A stretch of 37,545 bases of DNA from DATILI01 sp035476635 (GTDB lineage Bacteria > Pseudomonadota > Gammaproteobacteria > Burkholderiales > Burkholderiaceae_C): NCBI GenBank assembly GCA_035476635.1, contig DATILI010000044.1:1-37545 (forward strand), given 5' to 3'. Below the pieces are notes generated by a model, which was not told the origin of the DNA, searched no databases, and saw only the letters and a list, made by a program, of their open reading frames with translations. Both the position numbers and the translations under genes were made by a program. Shown in pieces: positions 6,543 through 15,527 of this stretch (within the stretch, counting starts at the first letter, position 1; every line of letters starts with the position of its first letter).

Positions 6543-7943
6543 TTACGCCACAAGATCGAACACCGCCATGCTCTCCACGTGGGCGGTGTGCGGGAACATG
6601 TTCACCACCCCGGCCGCGCTGCAGCGGTAGCCCGCCTGGTGCACCAGCAGGCCGGCATCGCGCGCCAGGGTCGCGGGGTTGCAGCTCACATAGACGATTC
6701 TTTTCGGCGGCTTCCAGCCTTGCCGCAGTTCGGGCTGCTGGTGCAGATCGGCCAGCGCCTTGGCCAACGCGAACGCGCCTTCGCGCGGCGGGTCGACCAG
6801 CCATTTGTCGGCCACGCCATCGGCGGCAAGCAGCGCCGGCGTCATCTCGAACAGGTTGCGCGCCACGAATTCGATGTCGGCAAATGAGCGGCCGGACTGG
6901 GCCCGGTTTCTTTCGAAATTCTCACGCGAGCGCGCAACCAGGGCCTCGCTCCCCTCGATACCCAGGACTTCGCGCGCCTGCGTTGCAATCGGCAGCGTGA
7001 AATTGCCCAGCCCGCAGAACCAATCGATCACGCGCTCTTGCGGCCGTGCATCCAGCAAGCGCAGCGCGCGCGTGACCAGCACGCGGTTGATGAGCGGGTT
7101 CACCTGGGTGAAGTCCGTAGGCTTGAACGGCATGGTGATGCCGAAATCAGGCAAGGCATAGGCGAGTTCGGGGCCGCCTTCATCGAGCAAACGCACCGTC
7201 TCCGGACCCTTGGACTGCAGCCACCACTGGACACCCGGGTTCTGTAGCGCGAAGGCGCGCAGCCGGGCCTTGTCGCCCTCGCTCAGGGGTTCCAGGTGCC
7301 GCAGCACCATGGCCGTCACGTCATCGCCGCAGGCCAGCTCGATCTGCGGGCAGGTTTCGATCGCATCCATCGATGCGATCAGTTCGCGCAGCGGCACCAG
7401 CATGGCGCTCACGTGCGGCGGCAGCACATGGCATTCGCGCATGTCGGCCACATAACGGCTCTTGCGCTCGTGAAAGCCCACCAGCACCGTGCCCTTTTTA
7501 TGCACATGGCGCACCGACAGGCGCGCCCGGTAGCGATAGCCCCAGGCCGGCCCCTCGATCGGCCGCAGCAGGCTCTCGGCTTTCACCTTGCCCAGGTGCC
7601 AGAGGTTGTCCTCCAGCACACGCTGCTTGATCGCTACCTGGGCACCCACATGCAGGTGCTGCATCTTGCAGCCGCCACAGGCACCGGCATGCAGGCCGAA
7701 ATGCGGGCATTGCGGACGCACACGCTGCGAAGATTCGCGGTGAATCGCCGTGAGCGTCGCCTGTTCCCAGTTGTTTTTCTTGCGGTTGACATTGGCCGTC
7801 ACCAACTCGAACGGCAAAGCCCCCTCGATGAAAACCACCTTGCCGTCTGGCTTGTGCGCAACACCCTGGGCATCGATGTCCAGCGACTCGACTTGCAGCC
7901 AGCCCTCGGGCAGCGCCGGCTTGTTTTCCAAATTTTCTGACAT
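6543..7943 (-). CDS. rlmD: 23S rRNA (uracil-1939-C5)-methyltransferase RlmD (RumA)
   Basis: A 466-residue SAM-dependent RNA methyltransferase. An N-terminal TRAM domain (about 10-70) is followed by the iron-sulfur cysteines in CPHFGLHAGACGGC and a fourth in RECHVLP. Then come a central domain and the C-terminal Rossmann domain with the SAM motif DWFCGLGNFTLP (about 300) and the nucleophile C421 in YVSCNPATLARD. The final ESM...DLV block carries the general-base glutamate. It methylates U1939 of 23S rRNA. It is the last gene of the surE-pcm-nlpD-rpoS-rlmD cluster, 18 bases after rpoS, and converges on the lipoprotein gene with eight bases between stops. RlmCD-type relatives are the alternative; the gene order and Fe-S pattern favour RlmD. 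Confidence 0.92.
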   Translation of the reverse strand: MSENLENKPALPEGWLQVESLDIDAQGVAHKPDGKVVFIEGALPFELVTANVNRKKNNWEQATLTAIHRESSQRVRPQCPHFGLHAGACGGCKMQHLHVGAQVAIKQRVLEDNLWHLGKVKAESLLRPIEGPAWGYRYRARLSVRHVHKKGTVLVGFHERKSRYVADMRECHVLPPHVSAMLVPLRELIASMDAIETCPQIELACGDDVTAMVLRHLEPLSEGDKARLRAFALQNPGVQWWLQSKGPETVRLLDEGGPELAYALPDFGITMPFKPTDFTQVNPLINRVLVTRALRLLDARPQERVIDWFCGLGNFTLPIATQAREVLGIEGSEALVARSRENFERNRAQSGRSFADIEFVARNLFEMTPALLAADGVADKWLVDPPREGAFALAKALADLHQQPELRQGWKPPKRIVYVSCNPATLARDAGLLVHQAGYRCSAAGVVNMFPHTAHVESMAVFDLVA

Positions 7944-7961
7944 CCCCCGATTGTCTCAGGA

Positions 7962-8990
7962 CTACAGCAGCGCTTCCTTTGAAATCCCGCTGCGAACCAG
8001 ATGGCGCTTGAGCTTGAGCAAGGCCTCGTTCTGGATCTGGCGCACGCGCTCGCGGGTCAAGCCGAGCCGATCGCTCAGGACCTCCAGTGTTTCAGGTTCG
8101 CGGTCATGCAGGCCGAAGCGGCCTTCGAGCACTTCTTTCTCGCGATAGGAGAGTGCATCGATCCAGTTGTCCAGCAAGCGCTCCACCTCATGCGTGTGGG
8201 TCACGCTGCTTGGATCGACCGTCAACTCGTCGGCCAGCGTATCGCCGAGCGTGTGGTCATCCTCGGACTTGTCCATGGTCGCGTCGAGCGACTTGGGTGT
8301 CTCGGCCATGGCCAATAGTGCGGCCACTTCGTGCACATCGCGCTCCAGCAGCGCGGCCACGTCATCCACACGCACGCCATCAGGGCGGGTAGCGAGAAAG
8401 ACCGGGTCGTTCTCGAGCGTGCGGCGCGCCCGCAGCACCTGCTGCAACTCGCGCACCACATGCACCGGCAAGCGGATCACGCGGCCCTGGTTCATCACCG
8501 CGCGCTCCACCGACTGGCGGATCCACCACGTGGCATAGGTGGAAAAGCGAAAGCCGCGCTCGGGCTCAAATTTGGTGATGGCGTGCATCAGGCCGAGGTT
8601 GCCTTCCTCGATGAGATCGGACAACGGCACGCCGCGCCCCAGATAACCCTTGGCAATGCTGACGACCAGGCGAAGGTTGTGCTCGATCATCGACTGGCGC
8701 GCCAGGAAGTCGCCGTTGCGCGCACGCGTGGCTGTCTCGAACTCTTCTTCCGGTGTGAACAGATCGGTGCGCCGCACTTCGCGCAGATAGAGGGTCAGGG
8801 TGTCGCCCGATTCGCCCGCAAGCTCGGGGGGGATCTCCTTGATGGCGTCCCCTGGCGACAGGTCGAACGCCAAATCAGCGTTGCCGCCATTGCCGGCTGC
8901 GGCGCCATCGTCCGGCAGGGGCCCAGTGGAGCCGTTGTCACGCGCATCCGGAACAACGACCTGTCGGGTGTGTCCGTTGCGCTTTCTCAT
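7962..8990 (-). CDS. rpoS: RNA polymerase sigma factor RpoS (sigma-38)
   Basis: A 342-residue group 2 sigma factor. Region 1.2 lies near residues 62-95 (DTLTLYLREVRR). Region 2 includes the -10-recognising FRFSTYATWWIRQSVERA (148-164). Region 3 follows from about 172, and region 4 ends in the -35-binding helix LTRERVRQIQNEALLKLKRHL (311-331). It directs stationary-phase and general stress transcription. The N-terminal 50 residues are Gly/Asp-rich and variable. I chose the ATG at 8990, seven bases after the nlpD stop; a longer frame reading into nlpD is not credible. The order surE-pcm-nlpD-rpoS is the classical rpoS locus. As elsewhere, a further rpoS promoter may lie inside nlpD, but I cannot point to one. 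Confidence 0.95.
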   Translation of the reverse strand: MRKRNGHTRQVVVPDARDNGSTGPLPDDGAAAGNGGNADLAFDLSPGDAIKEIPPELAGESGDTLTLYLREVRRTDLFTPEEEFETATRARNGDFLARQSMIEHNLRLVVSIAKGYLGRGVPLSDLIEEGNLGLMHAITKFEPERGFRFSTYATWWIRQSVERAVMNQGRVIRLPVHVVRELQQVLRARRTLENDPVFLATRPDGVRVDDVAALLERDVHEVAALLAMAETPKSLDATMDKSEDDHTLGDTLADELTVDPSSVTHTHEVERLLDNWIDALSYREKEVLEGRFGLHDREPETLEVLSDRLGLTRERVRQIQNEALLKLKRHLVRSGISKEALL

Positions 8991-8997
8991 GGCTGGC

Positions 8998-9912
8998 CTA
9001 CCTGTTCGGCAGGTACTTCGCCGGATCGACCGGCTTGCCCTGGCGTCGGATTTCAAAATGCAGCTTCACACGATCCGCGTCGCTATTGCCCATCTCGGCA
9101 ATCTTCTGGCCCTTGCGTACCGACTGGTCTTCCTTGACCAGGAGGGTCTGGTTATGCGCGTACGCCGTGAGGTAGGTGTTGTTGTGCTTCAGGATGATCA
9201 GGTTGCCATAGCCGCGCAGGCCCGCACCCGAATAAACCACACGACCGTCGGCCGCGGCGAGCACCGGCTCGCCCGCCCTGCCGGAGATGTCCAGTCCCTT
9301 GTTCTTGATTTCATCGAAGCTGGCCAGCAATGTGCCGCCCGCCGGCCAGATGAAAGCCATCTCGTCTTCGCCCACCACCACTGCAGGCGCCGCAGCCGGA
9401 GCCGTTGCCGCAGCGGGAGCCGCCGCGGACGCCGCGGGCTTTGCCGCGCTGGCCGGCTGGCCGGGGGGCGTTGTGCTGGGCGTGACCGAAGGTGTCGTGA
9501 CCGGTCGCGTGACGACGCCGCCTTCGGTGGTCATGGGCGCTGCCGCAACCACAGCACTCGGGGGTGCGACGCGCAGCACCTGGCCGACTTCAATCACATT
9601 GGGATTTTCCAGATTGTTCCAGCGCACGATGTCGCGCCAGTTCTGGCCGCTGTCCAGGCCAATGCGAATCAGCGTGTCACCGGGCCGGACGGCATAGTAT
9701 CCCGGCTTGCCCGCGTTCTCGGCGCCCGGCAGCGGCTTGAGTGCCGGTACACCCGGCCCCGCTGCCGACGGCTCAGGCGCGGTGGTCACCGATGTACCAC
9801 GGTCTTCAACAGGTACGGGCCTGAGTTGCCTGGTGGATCCGCAGCCTGTCAGCACCAGCACCGATGCCAGCGCCACTGCATTCATCCAACCCTGACCACG
9901 CAACCCGAGCAT
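8998..9912 (-). CDS. nlpD: NlpD-like lipoprotein with LysM and degenerate LytM (M23) domain
   Basis: A 304-residue envelope lipoprotein with lipobox VLTGC near residue 25. It has one LysM domain (about 68-115, YAVRPGDTLIRIG...NPNVIEVGQVLRV), an Ala/Pro-rich linker, and a C-terminal LytM/M23 domain (about 195-304). Two zinc ligands of active M23 peptidases are missing: the HxGxD histidine is replaced in NKGLDI, and the first histidine of the HxH motif is replaced in KLHFEI. It should therefore not cut peptidoglycan itself but activate an amidase at the septum, as NlpD/EnvC do. I chose the ATG at 9912 because GAGGAA lies six bases upstream; the ATG two codons earlier abuts that site. pcm ends 13 bases upstream. 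Confidence 0.9.
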   Translation of the reverse strand: MLGLRGQGWMNAVALASVLVLTGCGSTRQLRPVPVEDRGTSVTTAPEPSAAGPGVPALKPLPGAENAGKPGYYAVRPGDTLIRIGLDSGQNWRDIVRWNNLENPNVIEVGQVLRVAPPSAVVAAAPMTTEGGVVTRPVTTPSVTPSTTPPGQPASAAKPAASAAAPAAATAPAAAPAVVVGEDEMAFIWPAGGTLLASFDEIKNKGLDISGRAGEPVLAAADGRVVYSGAGLRGYGNLIILKHNNTYLTAYAHNQTLLVKEDQSVRKGQKIAEMGNSDADRVKLHFEIRRQGKPVDPAKYLPNR

Positions 9913-9925
9913 ACGCATTTCCTCT

Positions 9926-10723
9926 TCAAGCAAGTCCCGATTTTAGAGGGACAAAGTGAACCGCCTCAAGAACACTTTGTTTCAAGCCGTGGGCCGTTTT
10001 GTCAAGCACCACAAGTGCTTGCTGGCCAGTGCCCGTGACCATCGGGGCGACGATGCGGCCACCCATCGCGAGCTGGTCGACCCAGGCCTGGGGAATCGCT
10101 TCCCCGCCCGCGGCAGCAATGATGGCGGCATAGGGGGCACCCTTCGCATAACCCATCATGCCGTCGCCAAACAGCAGATGCACATTGGCCAGGCGAAATG
10201 GCCGAAGATTGTCGCGCGCCTTTTCGTGCAGGCCGCGCAGGCGCTCGATGCTGTAAACCTCCCTGGCCAGCAAGCTCAGCACCGCGGCCTGGTAGCCGCA
10301 ACCGGTACCGATCTCCAGCACGCGCTGCAACTTGCCTCCCGCGGCAGACTGCGCACCGCACAGCAGTTCGGCCATGCGCGCCACCACATTGGGCTTGGAT
10401 ATCGTCTGGCCCAACCCGATCGGCAGGCTGGTGTCCTCATAGGCCTGGTTGGCCAGCGCGGTGTCGATGAAGCGGTGCCGCTCCACCGCGCCCATCGCAG
10501 CCCGTACCTGGTGGTCCTCGATGCCTTGCTCCACCAGCTTCTGCACCATGCGCGCACGCAGGGCGCGTGAATCAGGGCCTACGCCTTGGAGGATGTGGGA
10601 TTCCGGGGCCTTTTTAGCTCTGGCGTCCGGTTTGTGCGCACCGGCCGCAGTTCCATTCTTAGTGGCAACGGGCTTGGCCGACAACGAATCCAGGCGTGCC
10701 GGAAACGGGGGGCGTTGCGCCAT
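9926..10723 (-). CDS. pcm: Protein-L-isoaspartate O-methyltransferase
   Basis: A 265-residue SAM-dependent enzyme that repairs isoaspartyl damage in aged proteins. The core starts around residue 55 (ALRARMVQKLVEQGI) and includes the substrate loop with TSLPIGLGQTISKP, SAM motif I EIGTGCGYQAAVLS and the downstream YAAIIAAAGGEAIPQAW. The N-terminal ~50 residues are an unstructured Lys/Ala/Pro-rich extension not seen in the Escherichia coli enzyme (208 residues). Its start codon overlaps the surE stop (TGA within ATGA at 10723), so the two are translationally coupled. It is the second gene of the rpoS cluster and fits stationary-phase maintenance. Confidence 0.93.
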   Translation of the reverse strand: MAQRPPFPARLDSLSAKPVATKNGTAAGAHKPDARAKKAPESHILQGVGPDSRALRARMVQKLVEQGIEDHQVRAAMGAVERHRFIDTALANQAYEDTSLPIGLGQTISKPNVVARMAELLCGAQSAAGGKLQRVLEIGTGCGYQAAVLSLLAREVYSIERLRGLHEKARDNLRPFRLANVHLLFGDGMMGYAKGAPYAAIIAAAGGEAIPQAWVDQLAMGGRIVAPMVTGTGQQALVVLDKTAHGLKQSVLEAVHFVPLKSGLA

Positions 10724-11499
10724 CAGGCGCTCCGCACCGACGGCTGCGCCAGCCGCGCCGCGGTTTGCGACCAGTACCCCAGCGCGTCGTGATCGGTCAG
10801 GTCGATCTTCAGCGGCGTCATCGACACGTGGCCGCTGGCGGTGGCGTGAAAATCCGTGCCTTCGGCGTCATCCTTGGCGGCACCGGCACCGCCGATCCAG
10901 TACATCGTGTCACCGCGTGGGCTGTCCTGGGTGATGACCTTTTCCGCGGCGTGGCGGCGCCCCAGCCGGCACACCTTCAAGGGTTTCAGCTGCTCGAACG
11001 GCTGGTTCGGAATATTGACGTTGAGCAACCACGGCTGCTCGCCGACGAGGCGTTGCTGCAGCATCTGCTGCACCATGTCACGTGCGATACGCGCTGCGGC
11101 ATCCACGTGCTGCCAGCCCTTCTCGACCTGCGAGAACGCAATCGCCGGCACACCGAAGAGATAGCCTTCCATGGCCGCGCCCACCGTGCCCGAGTAGATC
11201 GTGTCGTCGCCCATGTTGGCGCCGTTGTTGATGCCTGAAACCACGAGATCGGGCCGGTAGCCCAGCAAGCCGGTCAGCGCAATGTGCACACAGTCCGCGG
11301 GCGTGCCATTGACATAGCGAAAGCCATTGGCAGCCCGGTGTACGTAGAGCGGCGAATGCAGGGTCAGCGCGTTGGACTTGGCGCTGTTGTTCTGTTCGGG
11401 CGCGACGACCTCGACATCGGCCACCGTCTTCAAGGCTTCGTACAGCGCGACGATGCCAGGCGCCAGGTGGCCATCGTCATTGGATATCAGGATTCGCAT
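10723..11499 (-). CDS. surE: 5'/3'-nucleotidase SurE
   Basis: A 258-residue survival protein E, a metal-dependent nucleoside monophosphatase. The N-terminal MRILISNDDG carries the metal-binding Asp pair. NNSAKSN holds further active-site residues, and SGINNGANMGDDTIYSGTVGAAMEG is the family signature. I chose the ATG at 11499, which opens directly into the first beta strand; a TTG six codons upstream would add a short Pro/Thr stretch. No strong ribosome site is visible for either. It is the first gene of surE-pcm-nlpD-rpoS-rlmD and lies divergent from the quinone oxidoreductase gene across about 120 bases that must hold both promoters. Confidence 0.93.
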   Translation of the reverse strand: MRILISNDDGHLAPGIVALYEALKTVADVEVVAPEQNNSAKSNALTLHSPLYVHRAANGFRYVNGTPADCVHIALTGLLGYRPDLVVSGINNGANMGDDTIYSGTVGAAMEGYLFGVPAIAFSQVEKGWQHVDAAARIARDMVQQMLQQRLVGEQPWLLNVNIPNQPFEQLKPLKVCRLGRRHAAEKVITQDSPRGDTMYWIGGAGAAKDDAEGTDFHATASGHVSMTPLKIDLTDHDALGYWSQTAARLAQPSVRSA

Positions 11500-11620
11500 A
11501 GGGGTAGGGGTTTGCAACTGATTGTAGGCCGCGGGCCCCGCGCGAGTACTCGTCGCTCGTGGGACATTTCAGCGTGCCATGAGCGCCTATGATGCAAGCC
11601 AGTTTTATTGGAGACTTCCC

Positions 11621-12598
11621 ATGCACGCATGGCTTTGCGAGAACCCCGTTGGCGTGGATGCGCTGACCTGGAAAGAGTTGCCCACGCCTGAACCCAAGGC
11701 CGGCGAAGTACTGATCGAAATCAAGGCGGCATCCTTGAATTTCCCGGACCTCCTGATCGTGCAGAACAAGTACCAGATCAAGCCGCCGCTTCCCTTTGTG
11801 CCGGGCTCCGAGTATGCGGGTGTGGTGCAAGCCGTGGGCGAAGGCGTGACGCACCTGAAAGTCGGCCAGAGCGTGGCCTGCCTCTCGGGCACCGGTGGTT
11901 TCGGCACGCATACCATTGCACCGGCCGCGCTTTGCATGCCGCTTCCGCCCGGCTTCCCGCATGTGGATGCCGCGGCCTTCATCATGATCTACGCCACTTC
12001 GCATCACGCGCTGGTGGACCGCGCCCAGCTCAAGCCCGGTGAGACCGTGCTGGTGCTCGGCGCAGCGGGCGGCGTCGGCACCTCGGCGATCCAGATCGCC
12101 AAGGCCGTCGGCGCCAAGGTCATCGCAGCCGCGTCCACGGACGAGAAATGCGAACTCTGCAAATCCATCGGCGCCGACGCGACCATCAACTACACGCGTG
12201 AAAACCTGCGCGATGCGATCAAGGCGCTGACCGATGGCAAAGGCCCCGACGTGGTCTACGATCCGGTGGGCGGCGAGTTCGCCGAGCCGGCCTTTCGCTC
12301 GATCGCGTGGCGCGGCCGCTACCTGGTGGTCGGCTTCGCCTCCGGTCCGATTCCCTCGCTCCCCCTGAATCTGACGCTGCTCAAGGGCGCCTCTATCGTG
12401 GGCGTGTTCTGGGGCGGTTTTGCCAAGCAGGAGCCCAAGGCCAGCGCCGCGGCCATGGCCGAGTTGGCGCAGTGGTACGCACAAGGAAAGATCAAGCCGG
12501 TGATCGACCGCACCATGCCGATGGCCGATCTCAAGGCCGCCTACGCGCACATGGGCTCGCGCGGCGTCAAGGGCAAACTGGTGATGATCAACAGCTGA
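11621..12598 (+). CDS. NADPH:quinone oxidoreductase family (zinc-free medium-chain dehydrogenase)
   Basis: A 325-residue MDR-superfamily oxidoreductase. The N-terminal GroES-like domain holds KAASLNFPDLLIVQNKYQ and the VPGSEYAGVVQAVGEGV motif. The Rossmann domain carries LGAAGGVGTSAIQIAKAVGAKVIAAAS (nucleotide-binding glycines near residues 145-150). The zinc-ligand cysteines of alcohol dehydrogenases are absent, as in QOR-like enzymes. It probably reduces quinones or enones with NADPH; the substrate is unknown. I chose the ATG at 11621 because GGAG lies seven bases before it; a start at 11579 adds 14 residues with no family match. It converges with the GGDEF-EAL gene, 12 bases between stops. 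Confidence 0.88.
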   Translation: MHAWLCENPVGVDALTWKELPTPEPKAGEVLIEIKAASLNFPDLLIVQNKYQIKPPLPFVPGSEYAGVVQAVGEGVTHLKVGQSVACLSGTGGFGTHTIAPAALCMPLPPGFPHVDAAAFIMIYATSHHALVDRAQLKPGETVLVLGAAGGVGTSAIQIAKAVGAKVIAAASTDEKCELCKSIGADATINYTRENLRDAIKALTDGKGPDVVYDPVGGEFAEPAFRSIAWRGRYLVVGFASGPIPSLPLNLTLLKGASIVGVFWGGFAKQEPKASAAAMAELAQWYAQGKIKPVIDRTMPMADLKAAYAHMGSRGVKGKLVMINS

Positions 12599-12610
12599 AG
12601 CCGCAAGGCC

Positions 12611-15184
12611 TCAGGGAGCCTGCAGGCGGTCGGTGAAGGCTTCGGGCCGCAGCGGGCGTGCAAAGTGGTAGCCCTGCGCAAACGTGCACTGCAGGTGCCG
12701 CAGGCGCTGGGCGATGGCTTCGGTCTCCACGCCTTCGGCCAGCACATGCAGCCCGAGGCTCAGCGCCAGCGAAATAATGCCACGCACAATGGCCGCGTTG
12801 TCGGGGTCGTCGATCAGGTCACGCACGAACGACTGGTCGATCTTGATCTTGTCGAACTTAAAGCGCCGAAGGTAGGCAAAGCTCGAATAGCCGGTTCCGA
12901 AATCGTCGATTGAAAGCTTGACGCCCAGGGCCTTGAGTCGCTTGAGCGTGCTCATCACGGCCTCGCCATCGTGCAGCAGCACGGTTTCGGTGAGCTCCAA
13001 CTCGAGGCGGTCCGGCGGGATGCCCGACTCCACCAGCGCGTCTTCCACCTGCTGCAGCACCACGCCGCGCTGGAATTGCCGCGCCGAGAGATTGACCGCC
13101 ATCATGAGGTCCGTGTGCCCGGCGTCGTGCCAGGCGCGCAGCTGGTTCGCCGCGGTCTTGAGCACCCAGCCGCCCAGGCTTTCGATCAAGCCGCTGTCTT
13201 CGGCCACCGGAATGAACAGGCCGGGCGGAATCGAGCCGCGCTCGGGATCGTCCCAGCGGCACAGCGCCTCGCAGCCGACGATGCGGCCGGTACTCAGCTG
13301 GATCAGCGGCTGGTATTCCAGGCGCAGCGCATTGGTCTCCACCGCACGGCGCAGCGCGGATTCGATCTGCAGGCGCTCCAGCGCGGCCTCGTTCATGGTT
13401 GCATTGGCGAACTGGTAGGCGGCGCGGCCGCCGCGCTTGGCGGCGTACAAGGCCGCATCGGCGCGCCCGAACAGGACGTCGAATGTGTCGCCGTCGCCGG
13501 GGAACATGGCCACGCCGACCGAGATGGAAATGCTGACTGGCAGGTCGCCCAGCACCACGGGCTCGCCCACCGCATCCATCAGGCTGCGCGCGGTATGGGC
13601 TGCTTCGGCCGTGCCATGAATGTCAGGCAGCAGCACCAGGAATTCGTCGCCGCTGAGCCGCCCGACGACGGCGCGATCGCCGGCCGCCTGCAGCAGGCGC
13701 TGCCCGACCTCGCGCAACAGCTGGTCGCCCGCGGTATGGCTCAGGGAATCGTTGAGTGTCTTGAAGTTGTCGACATCGATCACCATCAGCGCCACGTGCT
13801 CGCTGGTGACCTTGGCGTGGTTCAGTGCGAGTGCCGAGCGCATGGCAACCTGGGTCCGGTTGGGCAAGCCGGTGATGGCGTCCTGTGTCGACAGGTACGC
13901 AATTTTTTCTTCCGCCGCCTTGCGCGAACTCAAATCGGAAAACGCCGCCACATAGTGCGTGACTTCGCCGCTGCTGCGCTGGTGCAGCGCGGAAAGGCTA
14001 AGCCACTGCGGATAGACCTCGCCGTTCTTGCGGCGGTTCCAGATCTCGCCGCTCCAACGCCCTTGGGCCCCCAGGGTTTGCCACATGCCCTTGTAGAACG
14101 CCTCGTCATGCAGGCCGGACGCAAGCATTCCGGGATCGCGACCCAGGGCTTCCTCGGCCTCGTAGCCGGTGATCTCCGTGAACGCGGTGTTGACCATGAT
14201 GATGCGGTTTTCCGCATCGGTGATGATGGTGCCGTCCGTGCTTTGGTCCAGCACCCGGCCGGCAAGTTCGAGCTTGGTCGCGGCGGTGCGCTGATCGGTG
14301 ATATCGCGGCGCACCACCAGCAGATGCAGCCGCTGGCCCTGGCGACCAAACGTCGGCACCCGCACTACGTCGAAGATGCGCAGGTTGCCTTGGCCGTCGT
14401 CCGCCACCTCCTCCATGTGCGACACCCGGCCGGACTGCCAGGTCGCCTCTTCGCTCAAGGCGCTGAGCCGAAGCCCCTCGCTTGCCGGGTGGCCGCCGTC
14501 GGCCATTTCCAGATCGGTCGAGCCCAGGGCCTGCTGCTCTGTCAGCCCCAGCACGGCACGCGCGGCCGGATTGGTCAACAGCCAGCGGCCGGCACCGTCC
14601 TTGAGATACACCATGTCGGGCAGGTGCCGGAACACCGAACTCAGCAGCTTGTCGCGGGCGCGCACCAGCCGGTCCGACTCGGACCTTGCGGTCACATCCA
14701 GCCCGATGCACCAGAGTTCGTTGCGCCCGGTGCCGGCATTCACGCCGGCAATCGTGGACCAGGCAATGCGGCGCTTTTCGCCCGACTTGGCGGTCAGCGT
14801 CCACTCGAGATTGCGAAAATGCGGCGCGAGTTCGGCGCAGTCGGCCATCTTGCGCACGCGATAGGCCGGGTCCGGATAGAGCATGTGCATGGCGCGCGCA
14901 TTGCCGACCATCTCCGACGACTTGAACCCGGTCACCAGTTCGCATTCGCGATTCCAGAACAGGATCTGCATGTCGCTGTCCAGGTCCACCGCGTTGACCA
15001 GGACCGGCAATCGATCCAGAGCCTGGAGCAGCAACGCAAGCGAGGCCGCGTCATGAACCGCCACCTGGCCTTGATCAAGGACCACCTCTGTGCTTTCCAT
15101 CTCCATGAAAAAGCTGTCGTCATCGCCAGCATCGGCCGGTGGCTTCAGTATCCGGGAAGGGTCAGAGGTACCGGTATCCATCAA
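12611..15184 (-). CDS. Triple-PAS GGDEF-EAL cyclic-di-GMP enzyme
   Basis: An 857-residue cytoplasmic signalling protein with no membrane span. PAS-like domains lie at about 50-165, 185-305 and 310-425, then GGDEF at about 430-595 and EAL at about 605-850. The diguanylate cyclase signature reads SGDEF (near 511), a variant still active in some proteins. The EAL domain looks catalytically complete: CEALCRW (near 638), NLSARQF, ELTETV, DDFGTGYSS, KIDQSFV and EGVETE are all present. It therefore should at least hydrolyse c-di-GMP, with the GGDEF half either regulatory (GTP-sensing) or synthetic. The PAS domains show no obvious haem or flavin signature that I can read. It stands alone, with about 240 bases of non-coding DNA between it and tRNA-His. 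Confidence 0.9.
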   Translation of the reverse strand: MMDTGTSDPSRILKPPADAGDDDSFFMEMESTEVVLDQGQVAVHDAASLALLLQALDRLPVLVNAVDLDSDMQILFWNRECELVTGFKSSEMVGNARAMHMLYPDPAYRVRKMADCAELAPHFRNLEWTLTAKSGEKRRIAWSTIAGVNAGTGRNELWCIGLDVTARSESDRLVRARDKLLSSVFRHLPDMVYLKDGAGRWLLTNPAARAVLGLTEQQALGSTDLEMADGGHPASEGLRLSALSEEATWQSGRVSHMEEVADDGQGNLRIFDVVRVPTFGRQGQRLHLLVVRRDITDQRTAATKLELAGRVLDQSTDGTIITDAENRIIMVNTAFTEITGYEAEEALGRDPGMLASGLHDEAFYKGMWQTLGAQGRWSGEIWNRRKNGEVYPQWLSLSALHQRSSGEVTHYVAAFSDLSSRKAAEEKIAYLSTQDAITGLPNRTQVAMRSALALNHAKVTSEHVALMVIDVDNFKTLNDSLSHTAGDQLLREVGQRLLQAAGDRAVVGRLSGDEFLVLLPDIHGTAEAAHTARSLMDAVGEPVVLGDLPVSISISVGVAMFPGDGDTFDVLFGRADAALYAAKRGGRAAYQFANATMNEAALERLQIESALRRAVETNALRLEYQPLIQLSTGRIVGCEALCRWDDPERGSIPPGLFIPVAEDSGLIESLGGWVLKTAANQLRAWHDAGHTDLMMAVNLSARQFQRGVVLQQVEDALVESGIPPDRLELELTETVLLHDGEAVMSTLKRLKALGVKLSIDDFGTGYSSFAYLRRFKFDKIKIDQSFVRDLIDDPDNAAIVRGIISLALSLGLHVLAEGVETEAIAQRLRHLQCTFAQGYHFARPLRPEAFTDRLQAP

Positions 15185-15422
15185 TCACTCCTGCAGGGAA
15201 GGCGCCTAGGCATTTCATTCCAGGAAAACGGCGGATGCCGCGGATTTTCTGCCCTGGCGGCCTGCGTAAACAGCGATGGTAGGTGAAAAGCCGGCATGTC
15301 CAGCTTGGTGCGCCGCAATGGCTGTGGTGAAAAAACAAAGGCCCGCTGAAAACCCGGTGGGTTGTTCATAGACGGGCCATCGATCGTGTCATCACAAGGC
15401 AATCAGGCCGGGGGCCTGAAGA

Positions 15423-15499
15423 TGGGGTGGCTGATGGGGCTCGAACCCACGACAACAGGAATCACAATCCTGGACTCTACCAACTGAGCTACAGCCACC
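15423..15499 (-). tRNA. tRNA-His (anticodon GUG)
   Basis: The minus strand reads as a full cloverleaf: acceptor GTGGCTG/CAGCCAC, D arm TAGCTCAGTTGGTAGAG, anticodon arm CAGGA-TTGTGAT-TCCTG with anticodon GTG, and T arm GTGGGTTCGAGCCCCA. The extra G at -1 that marks histidine tRNAs is encoded (position 15499) and faces C73 (15426). The CCA end is encoded at 15425-15423. It lies 28 bases after the ppiD stop on the same strand and may share that transcript. Confidence 0.97.
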
Positions 15500-15527
15500 G
15501 CAAGATTTGCATTATAGCGCGACGCGA

